Shown in pieces: positions 37,600 to 49,517 of a stretch of 64,000 nt of DNA. The number at the start of each line of letters is the position of its first letter. Positions within the stretch are counted from its first letter, which is position 1. The translations under genes were made by a program, and so were the position numbers. The notes below the pieces were generated by a model. That model had not been told where the DNA came from and ran no database searches. It saw nothing but the letters and a program-made list of their open reading frames with translations. The stretch covers positions 2,046,001 through 2,110,000 of the forward strand of contig BSDZ01000089.1 in NCBI GenBank assembly GCA_030268105.1. Reading direction: 5' to 3'. The DNA comes from Volvox africanus (lineage: Eukaryota > Chlorophyta > Chlorophyceae > Chlamydomonadales > Volvocaceae).

Positions 37600-40500
37600 C
37601 AGATTAGGGAAGATACAGTAGTAAGTTGCAGATGTTGTGATCAGCTCCTGTGACAAGTCACCCACGGGGCTATCGCGCTATTTCATGCCGCGATGAGATC
37701 GCACACAAGGCCCGATTGGGGTGAGGACCACCACGTAGGATGCCTTTTGGCTCCACGACGCACATATGTGCTCCAATGTGCAGATTGTGAAGTATAAATA
37801 TACAGGGATTTGTTTCCCATGTATAATGTGCGTCTTGGCGCAAAATGACTCACTTCTGGTCTTTCCCACTTTTCTCAAAATTAGCTTCGCTTGGAACACA
37901 CACCTGTAATTAGGGAAGGCTTGGTCTTGATAAGCAATAAAAGATGACAATAGATTGTCTGTATTGATCCTCGCCGTACATCCTTCGCAGAGTCACAGCG
38001 GGAGTTATAATTGATTCCGCCCGTAATTATATGATGTGAGAGCATGGTTCCGCGCTCCTCTGTATCCCCATTGCAACAGTCAGCCCTAAGCACGTTATTT
38101 TCTACCTGCATCTTAGGCCAAATGTCTGCATACTTGCACTGTATCTGCCCGGGCACGCAAGGCACTGGCCTGGCAGGAGCCGAGCTTGGCATCTGAGAAG
38201 CTGCACCCTGGTTATACGTCGTTTGATAAGCTTCGTGAAGCAGCTGGCCGGAGAGTATCGGTCCTGCTCTGAGCTAATTGGTGTTGCCAAGGAAACCAGT
38301 AACAACGCAGTGACAAATGTGACACTGCTATAGCCGTAGGGTAGTTGCTGTGGACAGGATCAGCTGCAGCATCCCTCAGCAGCAGCCACCGGGCACCACC
38401 AGTGCACCACTGGCACGCTAAGCTGTGTTGGAAAAACTTTTGGCAAACGTTTGAAGTGTTTCTCTATCCAGTGAAGGGAGCACAGGAAGCATACCACCGC
38501 ATCCAACAGGCGTGGCATAGACTGCGTGTTGTCTTCAAATCTACGCCCAGCGCCTCCACCCACCTCTTGCGCCGTGCATCTGCCGGGGACAGAAGTCCTC
38601 CTTATCCGTTGCGAGCACTTAAGCGATGATACCGTCGCCCTCCACTATACCCAATGCCTGCTTTGGCTGGAAACCGAAAGGATTGTAGCTGCCCGACAGA
38701 CACATCTGTGACAGGGCACATCCAGCACTATGACAAGCCCCGTTCCCCAGCTAGGTCTTGGATGGGCGAGTTTCTGGTTGGATCGCCACCGGGTCAGCGC
38801 CATGTTTCCCTGCAGCAGGTCAAATCCGATTGAACTAACGTGGAATGTTGCACGTTGCATGTTGCAGGCGTTGAATCAATAGCCTGACCATTGAGGGGCC
38901 CCTCCATTCTGAGGCGCCCATGTAACACAAAAGCTGTCAAATGAGAGGGGTAAGCGACTGCCTGCCAATGCAGCGGCTGTGATATGCAAGCCAGCACCAA
39001 TTGCTGTCAGAGTAACACAGCCTGTGGAATTCCCACTGTAATCCTTACTGCTTTCATTCAGCTTCAGCATCCACCTGCATACATTATACGTACGTTACGC
39101 CTTGAGATACCTGAGACCTATTTCCTCCATTTACTCACATGCGCGGCCCATCAAAGGAAAAACGCTCGGGACACCGTCATCCGTTCACCCCTAGGGATGT
39201 TGACTTCTCCCAAATCAGTGATTTCCCGGTAGTTCAGCACCCACCACTAGCGTGCAGTGGAATCTGCCGTATTAACGGCCTCAACTCCACCCCTGGTCGG
39301 CTCATTATATGTACCGATTCAATAACAAAATCAGTCCCATGTAAGTAAGCTGCAGCACACATGCATGCGACCCGATGGTGAAGCTATAGGAGCGAACCTC
39401 CTCGGGCATTGTCAAGCAAAATGCCAGATAAGGAGCGTTTCAGGTATCTAGTTCTAACCCAATTTGTATTCAGCCTCACTCTCACCCATGGCCTGCGTGC
39501 GGCAATTAAGTAGGGCCGCATGTGTGCAGAATGCCGATGGTTTCCCCTTAAACGGTAGGCGCTCTACATTCTTCCGCAGCACATTGTCGCCAATGTGTAA
39601 GACCATGTTGCGGGACACATCTGCAGTCTTGACGATGCAGCGCCGCCACCATGCACCGGCGTGACCGCTGGTTTGCTGTCACATGCATGGTGTTGGAGCG
39701 CCCTGAGTTATATGTACTGCGTAATGCGTAGTGAAGCCCGGGTGGGAGTTGTCTGGAGGCGATAAATATTATTCACGTGTTACATGACTCTTATGGAAAT
39801 GCCTGCTTTCCCTGCCGTAGGGTTTAAGACCAATAACCCACTCAACAAGCTCATCAACATTCAACAGGCTCAATAGTACCGCGATCTTGACCCAAGCCCT
39901 CTCTTCCACCTACAGCACATACGGCCGCTTGCTAACGTCATCCGTGCAGATCACAGATGTCCCAAAGCTACTCACAGGCACGAAGAGGTTGTGAGCCAGC
40001 AGCTTCTCAATGACGGCAGCGTCAGGCAAACTGCGAGCAAGGGGGTTATAAGGAAGCGAGCGGGGCGACCTGGGTGAAGAGGATGTGTGTATGAATATGC
40101 GTATGAGTATGAGTACGTGTATGCGTCTGCGTCTGCGTCTGCGCCTGGGGCTGCTGCTGGGCCTGTGTCTGTGTCTGTGTCTGTGTCTGTGTCTGTGTCT
40201 GTGTCTGTGTCTGTGTCTGTGTCTGTGTCCGTGTCTGTGTCTGTCGGTGTATATGTGTACGGTATGGGTATTTTATGACGTGGATGAAACCACGCAGGTA
40301 ACATGGGGCTGTGAAGAACAAGGAAAACAACAACGGCGTAACGAAGGGTGTTGCGACAAAGGGCTTTGGCACACGTGGTGATAGAGCTCCTTCGCAGCCC
40401 CATTCAGCGCATCTGCCACTGCAGAGTCCCCGCCACGATCCCACGATGGTTGACGTTGTGGCCGTTTGTTGGGTCGAGCACCTCCGCCCTCCTTCCATGT

Positions 40501-41274
40501 GCTGCGTCCCAGATGCAGACCGTCCGAGTCGAACGAAGAAACGGTGAATAAACTACAGGCCGATGACAATAGAGGTAAAAGGAAGCACCTTGCTTCTATT
40601 TGGGACCAACCAAGCACGCGCTTACTTGGGCCCTTCCGAGACGCACTTTTGCAGCCACTTCTGCGGTCCACCCACTAGTCGTGTTCAAGCGCGCAAGCTC
40701 CATCAAACGTGCCCTCAACTGTGATGGAGTCGTCCGTCACGCCGTCGAAGCGAAGCAGTAATCAGATGCGACATGCTCAGTCAAGGCCCGCACGACTCTA
40801 AAACTGCCCTTCCCCCATCCCATCCTGCATTCGGTTCCAGGGCTACCCCATCGATACGGCTAACCAACAAACCCCGCATTTCGCACCTCGCGTCGCCGTG
40901 TCCTGTCCAATGGATGCAGCACCGTCGCCTTCACCTCCTCCGTGACCTCTAGCGCTGCAGCAACAAACGGGTTGGCCACATAGACCCAGGGACGCAGGAC
41001 GATATCGTCTTCTCCACCATTCCATCGCTGACCTACTACCAGGGGCGCACCACATCTGCGGGTGCCGAAGCTTGACCATGTCGCAATATAGTAGGCATGT
41101 ATCATAATTACATATACATGCATATATGTGTAATTATGTGGATACGTCATGTAAAAGCGTTAAACACGATAATTACCCTCCCGCAACCATACCAGAATCC
41201 ACCTCCACCACGGCGCGCACAAAACACGTGCGCGGGTTACACACCCCACATCCCTGCCTGTTTTCCCCTCTTGC
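37600..41274. other. Intergenic stretch with scattered exon candidates
   Basis: No full gene model could be built. Exon candidates: plus strand about 38110-38270 (RARKALAWQEPSLASEK) and 38526-38711 (LPGTEVLLIRCEHLSDDTVA); minus strand about 40540-40430 with a WD40-like TVCIWDAAHGRRAEVLDPTN; minus 40760-40684 ending RFDGVTDDSITVEGTFDGAC and a stop; minus 41080-40860. None joined convincingly. Confidence 0.3.
40085..40250. repeat. Compound hexanucleotide repeat (GTATGA, GCGTCT, CTGTGT)
   Basis: A degenerate hexamer series (GTATGA-like, then GCGTCT-like) from about 40085 merges into about 14 tandem CTGTGT units at 40162-40245. The open frames over it (TDTDTD, SVSVSV) are period artefacts. Confidence 0.9.
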
Positions 41275-41386
41275 CTAGCTGCTCCGCTAAGATGCACAGA
41301 TTGTTGAGGTCAGTGTCGAACAGTTGCTTCAATCCAGGACTCTGCACCTTCACCGCGACTAGCTCCCTGCTGAACAGCACGTGAAT
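41275..41386 (-). CDS. ABC1/UbiB-kinase-like exon (orphan)
   Basis: ABC1K/ADCK proteins are atypical kinases acting on quinone metabolism in mitochondria and plastids. One exon-like segment after an acceptor (ACCCGCAG) encodes LVAVKVQSPGLKQLFDTDL and NLCILAEQL. The VAVKVQ-P-G pattern with the conserved Lys followed by a DL helix is typical of the family's KxGQ-to-kinase region. The probable donor is TAG|GCAAGA, another GC type. No upstream KxGQ exon and no downstream catalytic exon were found in the window, so this may be a gene fragment, or the remaining exons may be too diverged to see. Confidence 0.4.
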
Positions 41387-41399
41387 CTGCGGGTGGGAT

Positions 41400-41459
41400 G
41401 GTGTGTGTGTGTGTGTGTATGCGTGTGCGTGTTTGTGTGTGTGTGTGTGTGTGTGTGTG
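41400..41459. repeat. GT dinucleotide repeat upstream of ABC1-like exon
   Basis: An interrupted GT array about 60 bp long; on the minus strand it is a CA array that ends just before the acceptor of the ABC1-like exon. Confidence 0.9.
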
Positions 41460-42745
41460 CATTTATGCGTATGTTTTGTTGATGCGTTATACATGTGGCC
41501 AACCAACGCTGCCATAGCCCGCCATTAGACATGGATTCGGTACCGCCGAAATTGCCTGATCTCGTTTTTAAATGCCTCAGCCGAGGGACTCTGCGCGAGC
41601 GGGTTCATGTTTTGGCCTGCACCTGGGCCTGCATCGACACGGATACATCTGCGCCGCGCGGACGTGACTTCTTCATCTATTTTTGACTACATCGGGGGCT
41701 CAGCTCGCTTGACACACGCCCAACAGAGCATGGGGCTGTGTTGCTGGCAGCCTCGTCGGCCTCGTCATATACTCGCTGTTAATGTTCTTCCTCGAGCTAA
41801 TTTTTTTAACATTTAGATATATGGCGGTTGAGAATGAGTGATGGCCTTCAACCTCGCAATTTGCTTGAAGGAATCGAAGTAATATAATTAGGCTTGCGTC
41901 AGCTGTACTCGAGCTCCCGCTGCGGGCGACCCTAGGGTCGTCCTCGTCATTTTTGGGAAAAAAGGCAACGTTTTCAACTATTTTAAAACTATTTTCAACT
42001 GTGCTCACTTAAATGAGAGGCCACCAAGGGCGGAAGCGTCCGGATTGCAAACTATTGCGCGCTGTTGTGATGTGAAAATTAAAAGCGCTGGAGCTGATGT
42101 ATAGGAACTTTGACTAGTTTGTTGTATAATAATACGAATTGTATACATGACGCGCGAGCTCGTAGGGAAGTCGACAATTGACAATGGTGACCTTGTCATG
42201 CACGTCTGCCCCAACGTAATTTCTAAATTTCTCTTTGTAGATTAATAACAATATTCTCCTTATCACGATTGCCCTCTCTAGTCGGTTGCTTGGATTGAGT
42301 CCTAGCAATAATGAGATCCCGGAAAAAGGGGGACCTTCTTTCCCGGCGTCCGTGGCTCTCGTTAAAAATGTGCCTCATGTAATGATTGAGTCCGCATGCC
42401 AGTTTTCGTGTTCCTAGATATCAAGGCGTTCGGGATTTAACTCTTTACGAACCCCAAACCCCAGAGTTGCTGGCCACGTTGCAGGTTCACAGCTGTGCAA
42501 ACAACTAGAAATAATATGTCTAGGTCTTGCGAGTACGACGGCAGACGAACAATCGGGGGTAGTGTTGTACAACATGCATTGGTAACTGGGAAGCATGTAA
42601 AGGTCATCATGCTCACCAATTCGACCACTGCCTCATATTGAAGCGAAGATAAGCTCTATATTTCCCGTTGCCAGCGTAAGCGCTGTACCGGTACTCCGGT
42701 AGTTGTGCTTCCTAGCAAATTCACAAGTCGCTTTCAAGCGGGGAA
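41460..42745. other. Intergenic; weak F-box-like frame at 41531-41687
   Basis: Mostly AT-rich with short frames. A plus-strand frame (MDSVPPKLPDLVFKCLSRGT) has the spacing of an F-box start but is short and unsupported by splice structure. It precedes the peroxidase gene. Confidence 0.25.
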
Positions 42746-45700
42746 ATGGCGTTGTCGACTCCGCGGATCCTCTGGCTGGGCTCCGCATTAGCCCGACAGG
42801 CAGCTCCTTCGTTTCTTTTACAGCAGCAGTTCCGGATGTTCTCCGACAATGCCGCTGCAGAGGCATCCAAAGCAGCTCCAGAGGTTGTTAAGTCGGATCC
42901 TGGATCAAAATCTAAGATTCGGGTGTGTACTTTGGTGGATGAAGGCGTTCGGATATGTGTTAGGGGTGTTATCAACTTGGTGAACGGCCAGGACTATCGG
43001 AAGGCGCGATGCCTTGAAAGAAGGCGCTTGCTTTGAATAGGTGATGCATGATTTCATCCAAGTTTTTGTCTCTGTCAAAATTGCGTACTTGTACCGTCCC
43101 TTTTTTTCGGCTATTCCAATCGGATCACCTTCATTAATCTTACTTGATATCACTGATTTTTTGTCACACAGGGAGTTCAGATGCTGATCTTCGGCGGCCT
43201 TGGCGCTGGCTTTCTGTACGGGTACTCACTCTTCACGTCACAGGTTCCCCAAACAGGCCCCCTTGTACCGCCTACAGCACCAGCTCCGAAGGTATGGAAT
43301 TCTCCGGTCTGTACTAATAAGAGGAATGATACTGATGTCGTATCATGTATCTTGGGGAAAACAAGTCCGGCATATTATACTGCCAACTGCCAACTCATGC
43401 AACATAGGGCCGGGAGTTTTTTTCCGTGTGATCCATTGTAGATCATGTGCTCAGAGTCCCAGAGTCAAATTTGTTTTCGATAATTCAGTTTCTAAGTCCG
43501 TTACCAAGGTACTATGCAGGTCTCATGCCCATCGGACGCGTGCGTGCTTTCAGGGGAAATGGTGATGTTTTCGCTTATCGCCGCCAACTGCACGCTTGAT
43601 GACCTGTCACCGCAGAAACCCATAGCACGAGACAGCCATTTCACATATTGGTTACCAGGCTACGTTGCCCTGTCGAGCACATTCACAGCTCCATTGTGTT
43701 ATATGATATCCAGGCTCGCATCCCTTTCCTTAAGAGATGGTGCTGTGATGTCGTAAATTCGTCCTCAAGCCAATGCCCTGGAGACGTAACTTTTCCACTT
43801 GTGCACTGTCTGGGGTTCACGTTTTCCCTTCAAGTAAAGCCCTGGAGGCATTTACGTGCACAGCGAAAACCGTATCAACCCTATCCTCCCAGACGTCAAC
43901 GCCTGGGGACTATGCCGCTGTTCGCGCGTCCATTTCGTCCCTGCTGGACGCGGACTACGACGATGGCTCGTATGGACCCCTGCTAGTGCGGCTTGCGTGG
44001 CACGCTTCCGGCACCTATGACAAGGCTTCCTGCACGGGAGGCTCCAATGGCGCTACCATGAGGTGTGGGTGTGAAAATCTCCTTTCATTGTAGGGAGGCG
44101 GATATACGGCCACGTCGTGCGGCATGTGGCAGTTGCTAGAATGGGCTGGTCTGCGAAGGGATGAGTAACATGGAGGCCGTTGTCAGGAATCTTTTACAGC
44201 TGGCATTAGGAGCATCGATCTTCTAGTTGCTAGCCCTGGTGCTTCACGAGTCCTGGCGCATGCAGACCTTAAAACATATTGTTGGGGCCCTTTATCCCGA
44301 CACACCACATGTATGGTATGAGGGCGGTTGCGATTGCCGAACCTTTTCGTTTGTCGTAGCCCTTGCTGTACTGTCTCTTGCTTCCGTGCCAAGTACCGAT
44401 GCACTTCGCTCGAAACGCAGTTTTCTTGGTCCTTTCCCTCCATAGGATACCAAAACTCCCGCTTAATCATTCTTGAGCCAATCGGCTGCTGTTGGCTGCC
44501 ATTTCGGCCTACAGGTTCCCGCCCGAGTGCAATTGGGCGGCCAACCGGGGCCTGGCTATTGCCCGGGATCTTCTGGAGCCGGTCAAGGCGGCCCATCCTT
44601 GGATCAGCTACGCAGACCTGTGGACGCTGGCGGGGGTAGTAGCCATTGAGGATATGGGAGGTAAGAGTGAGTTGGAAGGGGGAAAAGAGGAGCAGGGATG
44701 TCGTGTCCGTGCCAGTAAGGATGGGCTGCAGGGTGTGCAAGGATTTCAGGGCACGACGTTCATAAGTGTAGCGAGGGAGGCGCATATGATGCAAGGAAGC
44801 TGACCTTTTGGAATGGCAATGAACTTGTGGTTGGCGGAGGTTTGACCATTCCGCTGCCACAATCATGGCCGCGCCAATGGGCTTTGAAGCGATGTTGGTA
44901 CCTTGAAGGATTGGCAATCCATTTAAGTCTGGATGGTGTGTTGTCTGCATCGTCCACATACCTGCATGGCTATAGCCTTCGCTTGTCCTCATTGCCAGCC
45001 AGCGGTTTTGCATATTTACAAAATTAAGATGCGTTGATGGTTCCAACATCTTCCACATTCTTACATCTAGGACCTGATTATGGTTATTGTTTGTTCTCGC
45101 GCTGATATTGTACCGTATTGTGCCATTGGTTCAGAGTGACGGCGTCTTGAGGCACTCACTTTCTGTGCACGCACATTCGTGAGTGGTCCAATTACGATCC
45201 CCAACGCATATTCCATCGGTAGGTCCCGCGGTGGTGTGGCGCCCCGGTCGGGTGGATTACCCTGACGGCTCCAAAATTGTCCCAGATGGCCGCCTGCCGG
45301 ACGCCACGCAGGTGGGTCGCTTGCCGCAGGTGATGGTGCATTGAGACAAGGGGAAAATGGTCCGTAAAGTCAAGGTGGAAGGCCGCCGCCTGTTGGCATA
45401 TCGGGTGTCGTTCGACACCCGCCGCCTTGAAACTAACGCTCCACGATCTTAAGCTGCAACAGGTTACACACCATGCATGCAGACGCGCCCCTGAGGATTG
45501 CAGTTCATCGTGAACTGGGGACTTGAAAAACACTTAAAACTGATCTCTCATGCGGCCCATCAGTTTACCTCCCCTGGCGTTGATTATGTCCCAGCACTGC
45601 CTCAACATGACCGCATCCCGCCACTGCATACAGGGCGCCAAACACTTGCGCAACATCTTCCATCGCATGGGATTTGACGACCGCGATATTGTGGCGCTCA

Positions 45701-46999
45701 GCGGCGCGCACACGCTGGGCCGCTGCCATCCCGACCGCAGCGGTTTCTCTGGGCCCTGGACCAACGCGCCGACCACCTTTTCGAACTTGTACTTTCAGGA
45801 GTTGGTCAACAATACTTGGTGAGGGAGAACCGCTGTTGTGGTTACCGTCGGCGCCTGCGGTGCAACTCGCCAAGCTGCCCACCGGCGCTACGAATTATCA
45901 TTACGAGTGCGACGTGTGGTTCCGATTATACGTGCATAACACATGTGCGGTTGCGAAGCGAATGAAGAATGCTATGGCGCTTGCTTTCGTTGAAGGGCCT
46001 GATAGATGCAGGCCTGTCCGTAACCATTCTGACAATAACCTAACTTTATAACTGCCTCATTCAGCATCTTGCTCAGTCCACCAGGTTCTTGTGCTTACGT
46101 ATTTGTTTATGGTCCTCTTTCCCCCGCTGAAACACAGAAATAACCTTATTTAACATGCAAACGTGACGTGCTGCCCCCTCCTCCCGCACCAAAGGTGCCC
46201 TAAGAAGTGGGACGGCCCTCTACAGTACGAGGACGCCAAGACCCACACCCTTATGATGCTGCCCACCGACCTTGCGTTACTGTCGGATAGGACATTTAAG
46301 GTGCGTGTGAGAGATGAAAGAGATTTTGGTCATGTGGGATATACAGGTAGATATTGGGAAGCGGGCTATGGCCAAAACCATGGCAGGGACTATAAACAGC
46401 CTCTATAACACTGCGCTGTCCCTCGTTTTGCGACCGCAGAAGTGGGTCGGCCTGTACGCCAAGGACGAACAGGCATTCTTTAAGGTAATTTGAGGGGCAG
46501 AAGTGGGAGTGATTTCGATTGTTGCGGGAATTGGATTTGTAGATCTGTGGCGGCCCTAATAGTCTTTAGGAGTTGCATGGTTACGTCTGCCTCGGCTGCA
46601 TTGCCACGACTGAAAACAGCGCCAAGAAAGTCTATCCATGTCACGTTAACCGGACTCTAGTATTCAGTTTATGATATAGTATCTAAACTTTGGTCTTCTG
46701 AGCGTATGGACGGCTTGCGATGGCAAGATACTCTTGGGGGGATCGGGCAGCAGCCGATATCCCCCTTGTTCCCATTTGCATGTCTTGTGTCCGACCCATT
46801 CTGCTGGCTGCCCGAATTTGCATCCGTCAGCGACAATGTCCATCAACGCAGTAATGCCACGATGATCTAGAGACGATGTACGATTGTACGTGAACGCATC
46901 TGCACATATTCCCTGACATTTCAGGACTTCGCTGTGGCTTTTGGGAAACTGATGGAGCTGGGGGTCCCGAATCCAGCGGAGCCTGCTGCCACCTCTTGA
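42746..46999 (+). CDS. CCP: Membrane-anchored cytochrome c peroxidase-like class I heme peroxidase
   Basis: Removes H2O2 in mitochondria using reduced cytochrome c. Exons 42746-42922, 43172-43291, 43893-44062, 44515-44660, 45223-45311, 45634-45818, 46195-46300, 46440-46484 and 46925-46999 are all GT-AG and in phase (370 residues). Residues 1-59 form a basic mitochondrial presequence (exon 1, with [19 protein letters not shown]). Exon 2 encodes a Gly-rich hydrophobic span ([17 protein letters not shown]) and a Pro-rich linker. The catalytic domain has the distal site [13 protein letters not shown], the proximal site [18 protein letters not shown] with its His, and the GPW tryptophan that carries the CCP radical. 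The segment from [11 protein letters not shown] to [10 protein letters not shown] is the CCP-type insertion. The Arg in HPDRSGF matches the ascorbate-binding Arg of ascorbate peroxidases, so dual specificity is possible. Confidence 0.9.
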
Positions 47000-49517
47000 A
47001 GGCCTGAAGAGACGATGCACACGAGGAGCGCTGGTTTTATGGCGGAGAAATCCCGTATCTTCCTTGCAGTGGCAGTGCAGTGGCCTGCAGGCGCCTGCAG
47101 CGCCTAGGGTGCCGTGTTATTTGAGGAAATGTTCGGCCCGATACTGCGGTGGCAGTGACGTTGCATTTGTTCTCACGGATCTGATCCTGTGCATGGCTCT
47201 GCTAGCTGTATGGTTTCCGTTAACAACCCTGTTGGTGGCTGGGCCACCGTCTTGATTACACTCGAGTGATTCGTGCCGGAAATGCGAGGGCCAATAGTGA
47301 AATAGCATTCCGTAGGTGACCTCCATGCACCTGTTATTACAGCAATGCGTTCAACTTACCAGCTGCAGGTGTTCTGGCTGGTGAACCTTGACACGACGAT
47401 GAGGTGACAGCAAGATAGTAGACTTCCACGGCTATTTCACTGTTGTATGTACGAAACCCCGTCGGTACGAATGGCCATGCACGTTCTACGGAGCAATCTT
47501 TTCCAGGGCTGAGGTTAATGTATATTGACCTGTGACCAGAGCACTGGTGCTTCCGCCAAAGTGTGTCGTGTCAGAGTCGAGAGCAAGCGTCCGGCACAGT
47601 CGCTTGCTTCGTGAGCGCGTGAAGACATAAAGATAGCGATGTGGCCCAAGAATATATGTATACTGTGTAAATGAGCAAAGTATGATGGTTCGGCACGCAG
47701 CATGGACTCTGCTGGAAGGTAATTTGTTGACTAAATTTTAGTACAATTGTACGTATCCTGGTGCCTGTAACTGGTTTGCCTGACGACGTCTGCCAAATTT
47801 TCCCAGTTCACTGGTTTGTATTGGATTATGATACGGGCTCAGCCCCTCACCTACCTGTAACCGTGTCGCTGTATACTCGGCAGTACAGACGCTCGTTCAA
47901 CGCACATGCGTGAAATTTCTATCAAGTTCCAATCAATTCGAGAAGCGTTTGATGCAACAAAGGTGTTCAGCTAACTCCAACTTCGTCTAGATCCATGCAA
48001 GATTGCAACATGGCCTTATGCACGGTTCTGTGACCTGCACCTTATACTCTTTCAGTGTCGCCCGGGCCATCTTGCACCAAGGCGACCAAGATCAATGGAG
48101 TTCATCTGTCCCTCCATCTGGTGTGACTGGTACCACGACGCAGCGACGTGAATGCGGATACGTCGTCATTCTTTGCGCGTTGGTCCAAGGACCTTATGCC
48201 TCAGCCACGACCGTGAAAACGTCCGTTGACACATAACGCCATAACAAGAAGCGCGACCTATAAAAGAAACCCTAAGAAAACAACTGGGCCAAGCCCAGCC
48301 GTTCCCACCTGTTGCTACGGGCGCTTACCACGCTAGCCCCCTGGCGGTGCACGCTGACACAGACCCCCAAAGTTCATGGTCAGGTCAGGTCCATCGGACA
48401 GCATTGCAAAAACCAGCCAGCGCTACTGCGTGCAACTATACCCGTAGTCCATACTCCTGGAACGAAGAGAGAACGAAAAAAAAATATAAAAACAGAACTA
48501 CGGCTGAGTTTAAGGAGCCTATCTGGAGAACAGTGTAATCACGAAACACCAGCTTGCCCCGTCCGAGCCTGTGCCGCCGCCACCTTCGGTTCCCGTAGGA
48601 AACAAATCAGATATGATACATGTAATTTCATACACCGTGTTACATGCATATGCGCACACATATATAAACACGCCGGAAAGTCGCCCCTACGGAGTCCTCT
48701 GCAGCTCCGCTCCCCTGCTTGCGGTCAGCTCTATATGCTCCGACGCTGCAAACGAAATAATACGGATATAACGCCCGATGCGACTTTCATAAATGCTATG
48801 GGACTCTCCAGTCGCACCTAGCAGCCTCCTGACTGGAAAAAGGGGCGTCCAGTCATAGGACTACAGCCAGGCCGATCCAGTCTCGCATTCCAGCGCACCA
48901 GGAGATAGCTCCCTTATAGCTGCCGTTGTTTAAGAGGTCACCGACCAAGAGCTTCGGCCTTGAGGAAAGCGCAGACTGGCTGCAGAAATTTGGCGATCCA
49001 CCGCAGCCGTGACTGCGCGCGGCCTAATATACGCGACCGGGCCGCACTCAAGTCCTCTGCGCGCAGGTATGGGGCGCGGGAAGCGGGCTGACCTTGATCT
49101 GATGGTTATGATAACGGGGCCACAACGAGGATTGAAGCTGCATAAACAAACAGAACAGAAGTGGCGCTAAAATACAGTGGCGCTTAAGCCCAGTGGCCCT
49201 AAAACCCAGTTCTTAATAAATTATCATTGTGCAACCATATATAAAGATAGCTCCGCGGTGGCCAGAATGTCCCGGTCATAACGGCGCTGGTATGCCAGTG
49301 GATCAACCGCCCTTACACCACTCCTTGTTCCCTGCATCCGCTCGATGGTAAAGCCGGAAGGTAAAGCAACGGCCGCCTCTGCTGACCCTGCCAATCATGT
49401 TATCAGTATGGTATCAGTAACCCTCGCTAGTGGTGCGGCCGCGGCCCCTCAGTCACCTACAGCACGCTTGCTTCCTTTAAGTTTATAAAATCCTATAGGT
49501 CCCTTATCAGCCTCAGC
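47000..49517. other. No gene seen
   Basis: Convergent spacer between the peroxidase and aminopeptidase genes. Open frames such as 48312-48821 lack family similarity and are read as chance. Its right end should hold the aminopeptidase 3' UTR. Confidence 0.45.

Noticed and set aside
44183..45058. 291-codon open frame on the minus strand across peroxidase introns and an exon
   Set aside because: It lies antisense to the well-supported peroxidase exon at 44515-44660, has no domain similarity and no splice logic; best seen as a shadow frame.
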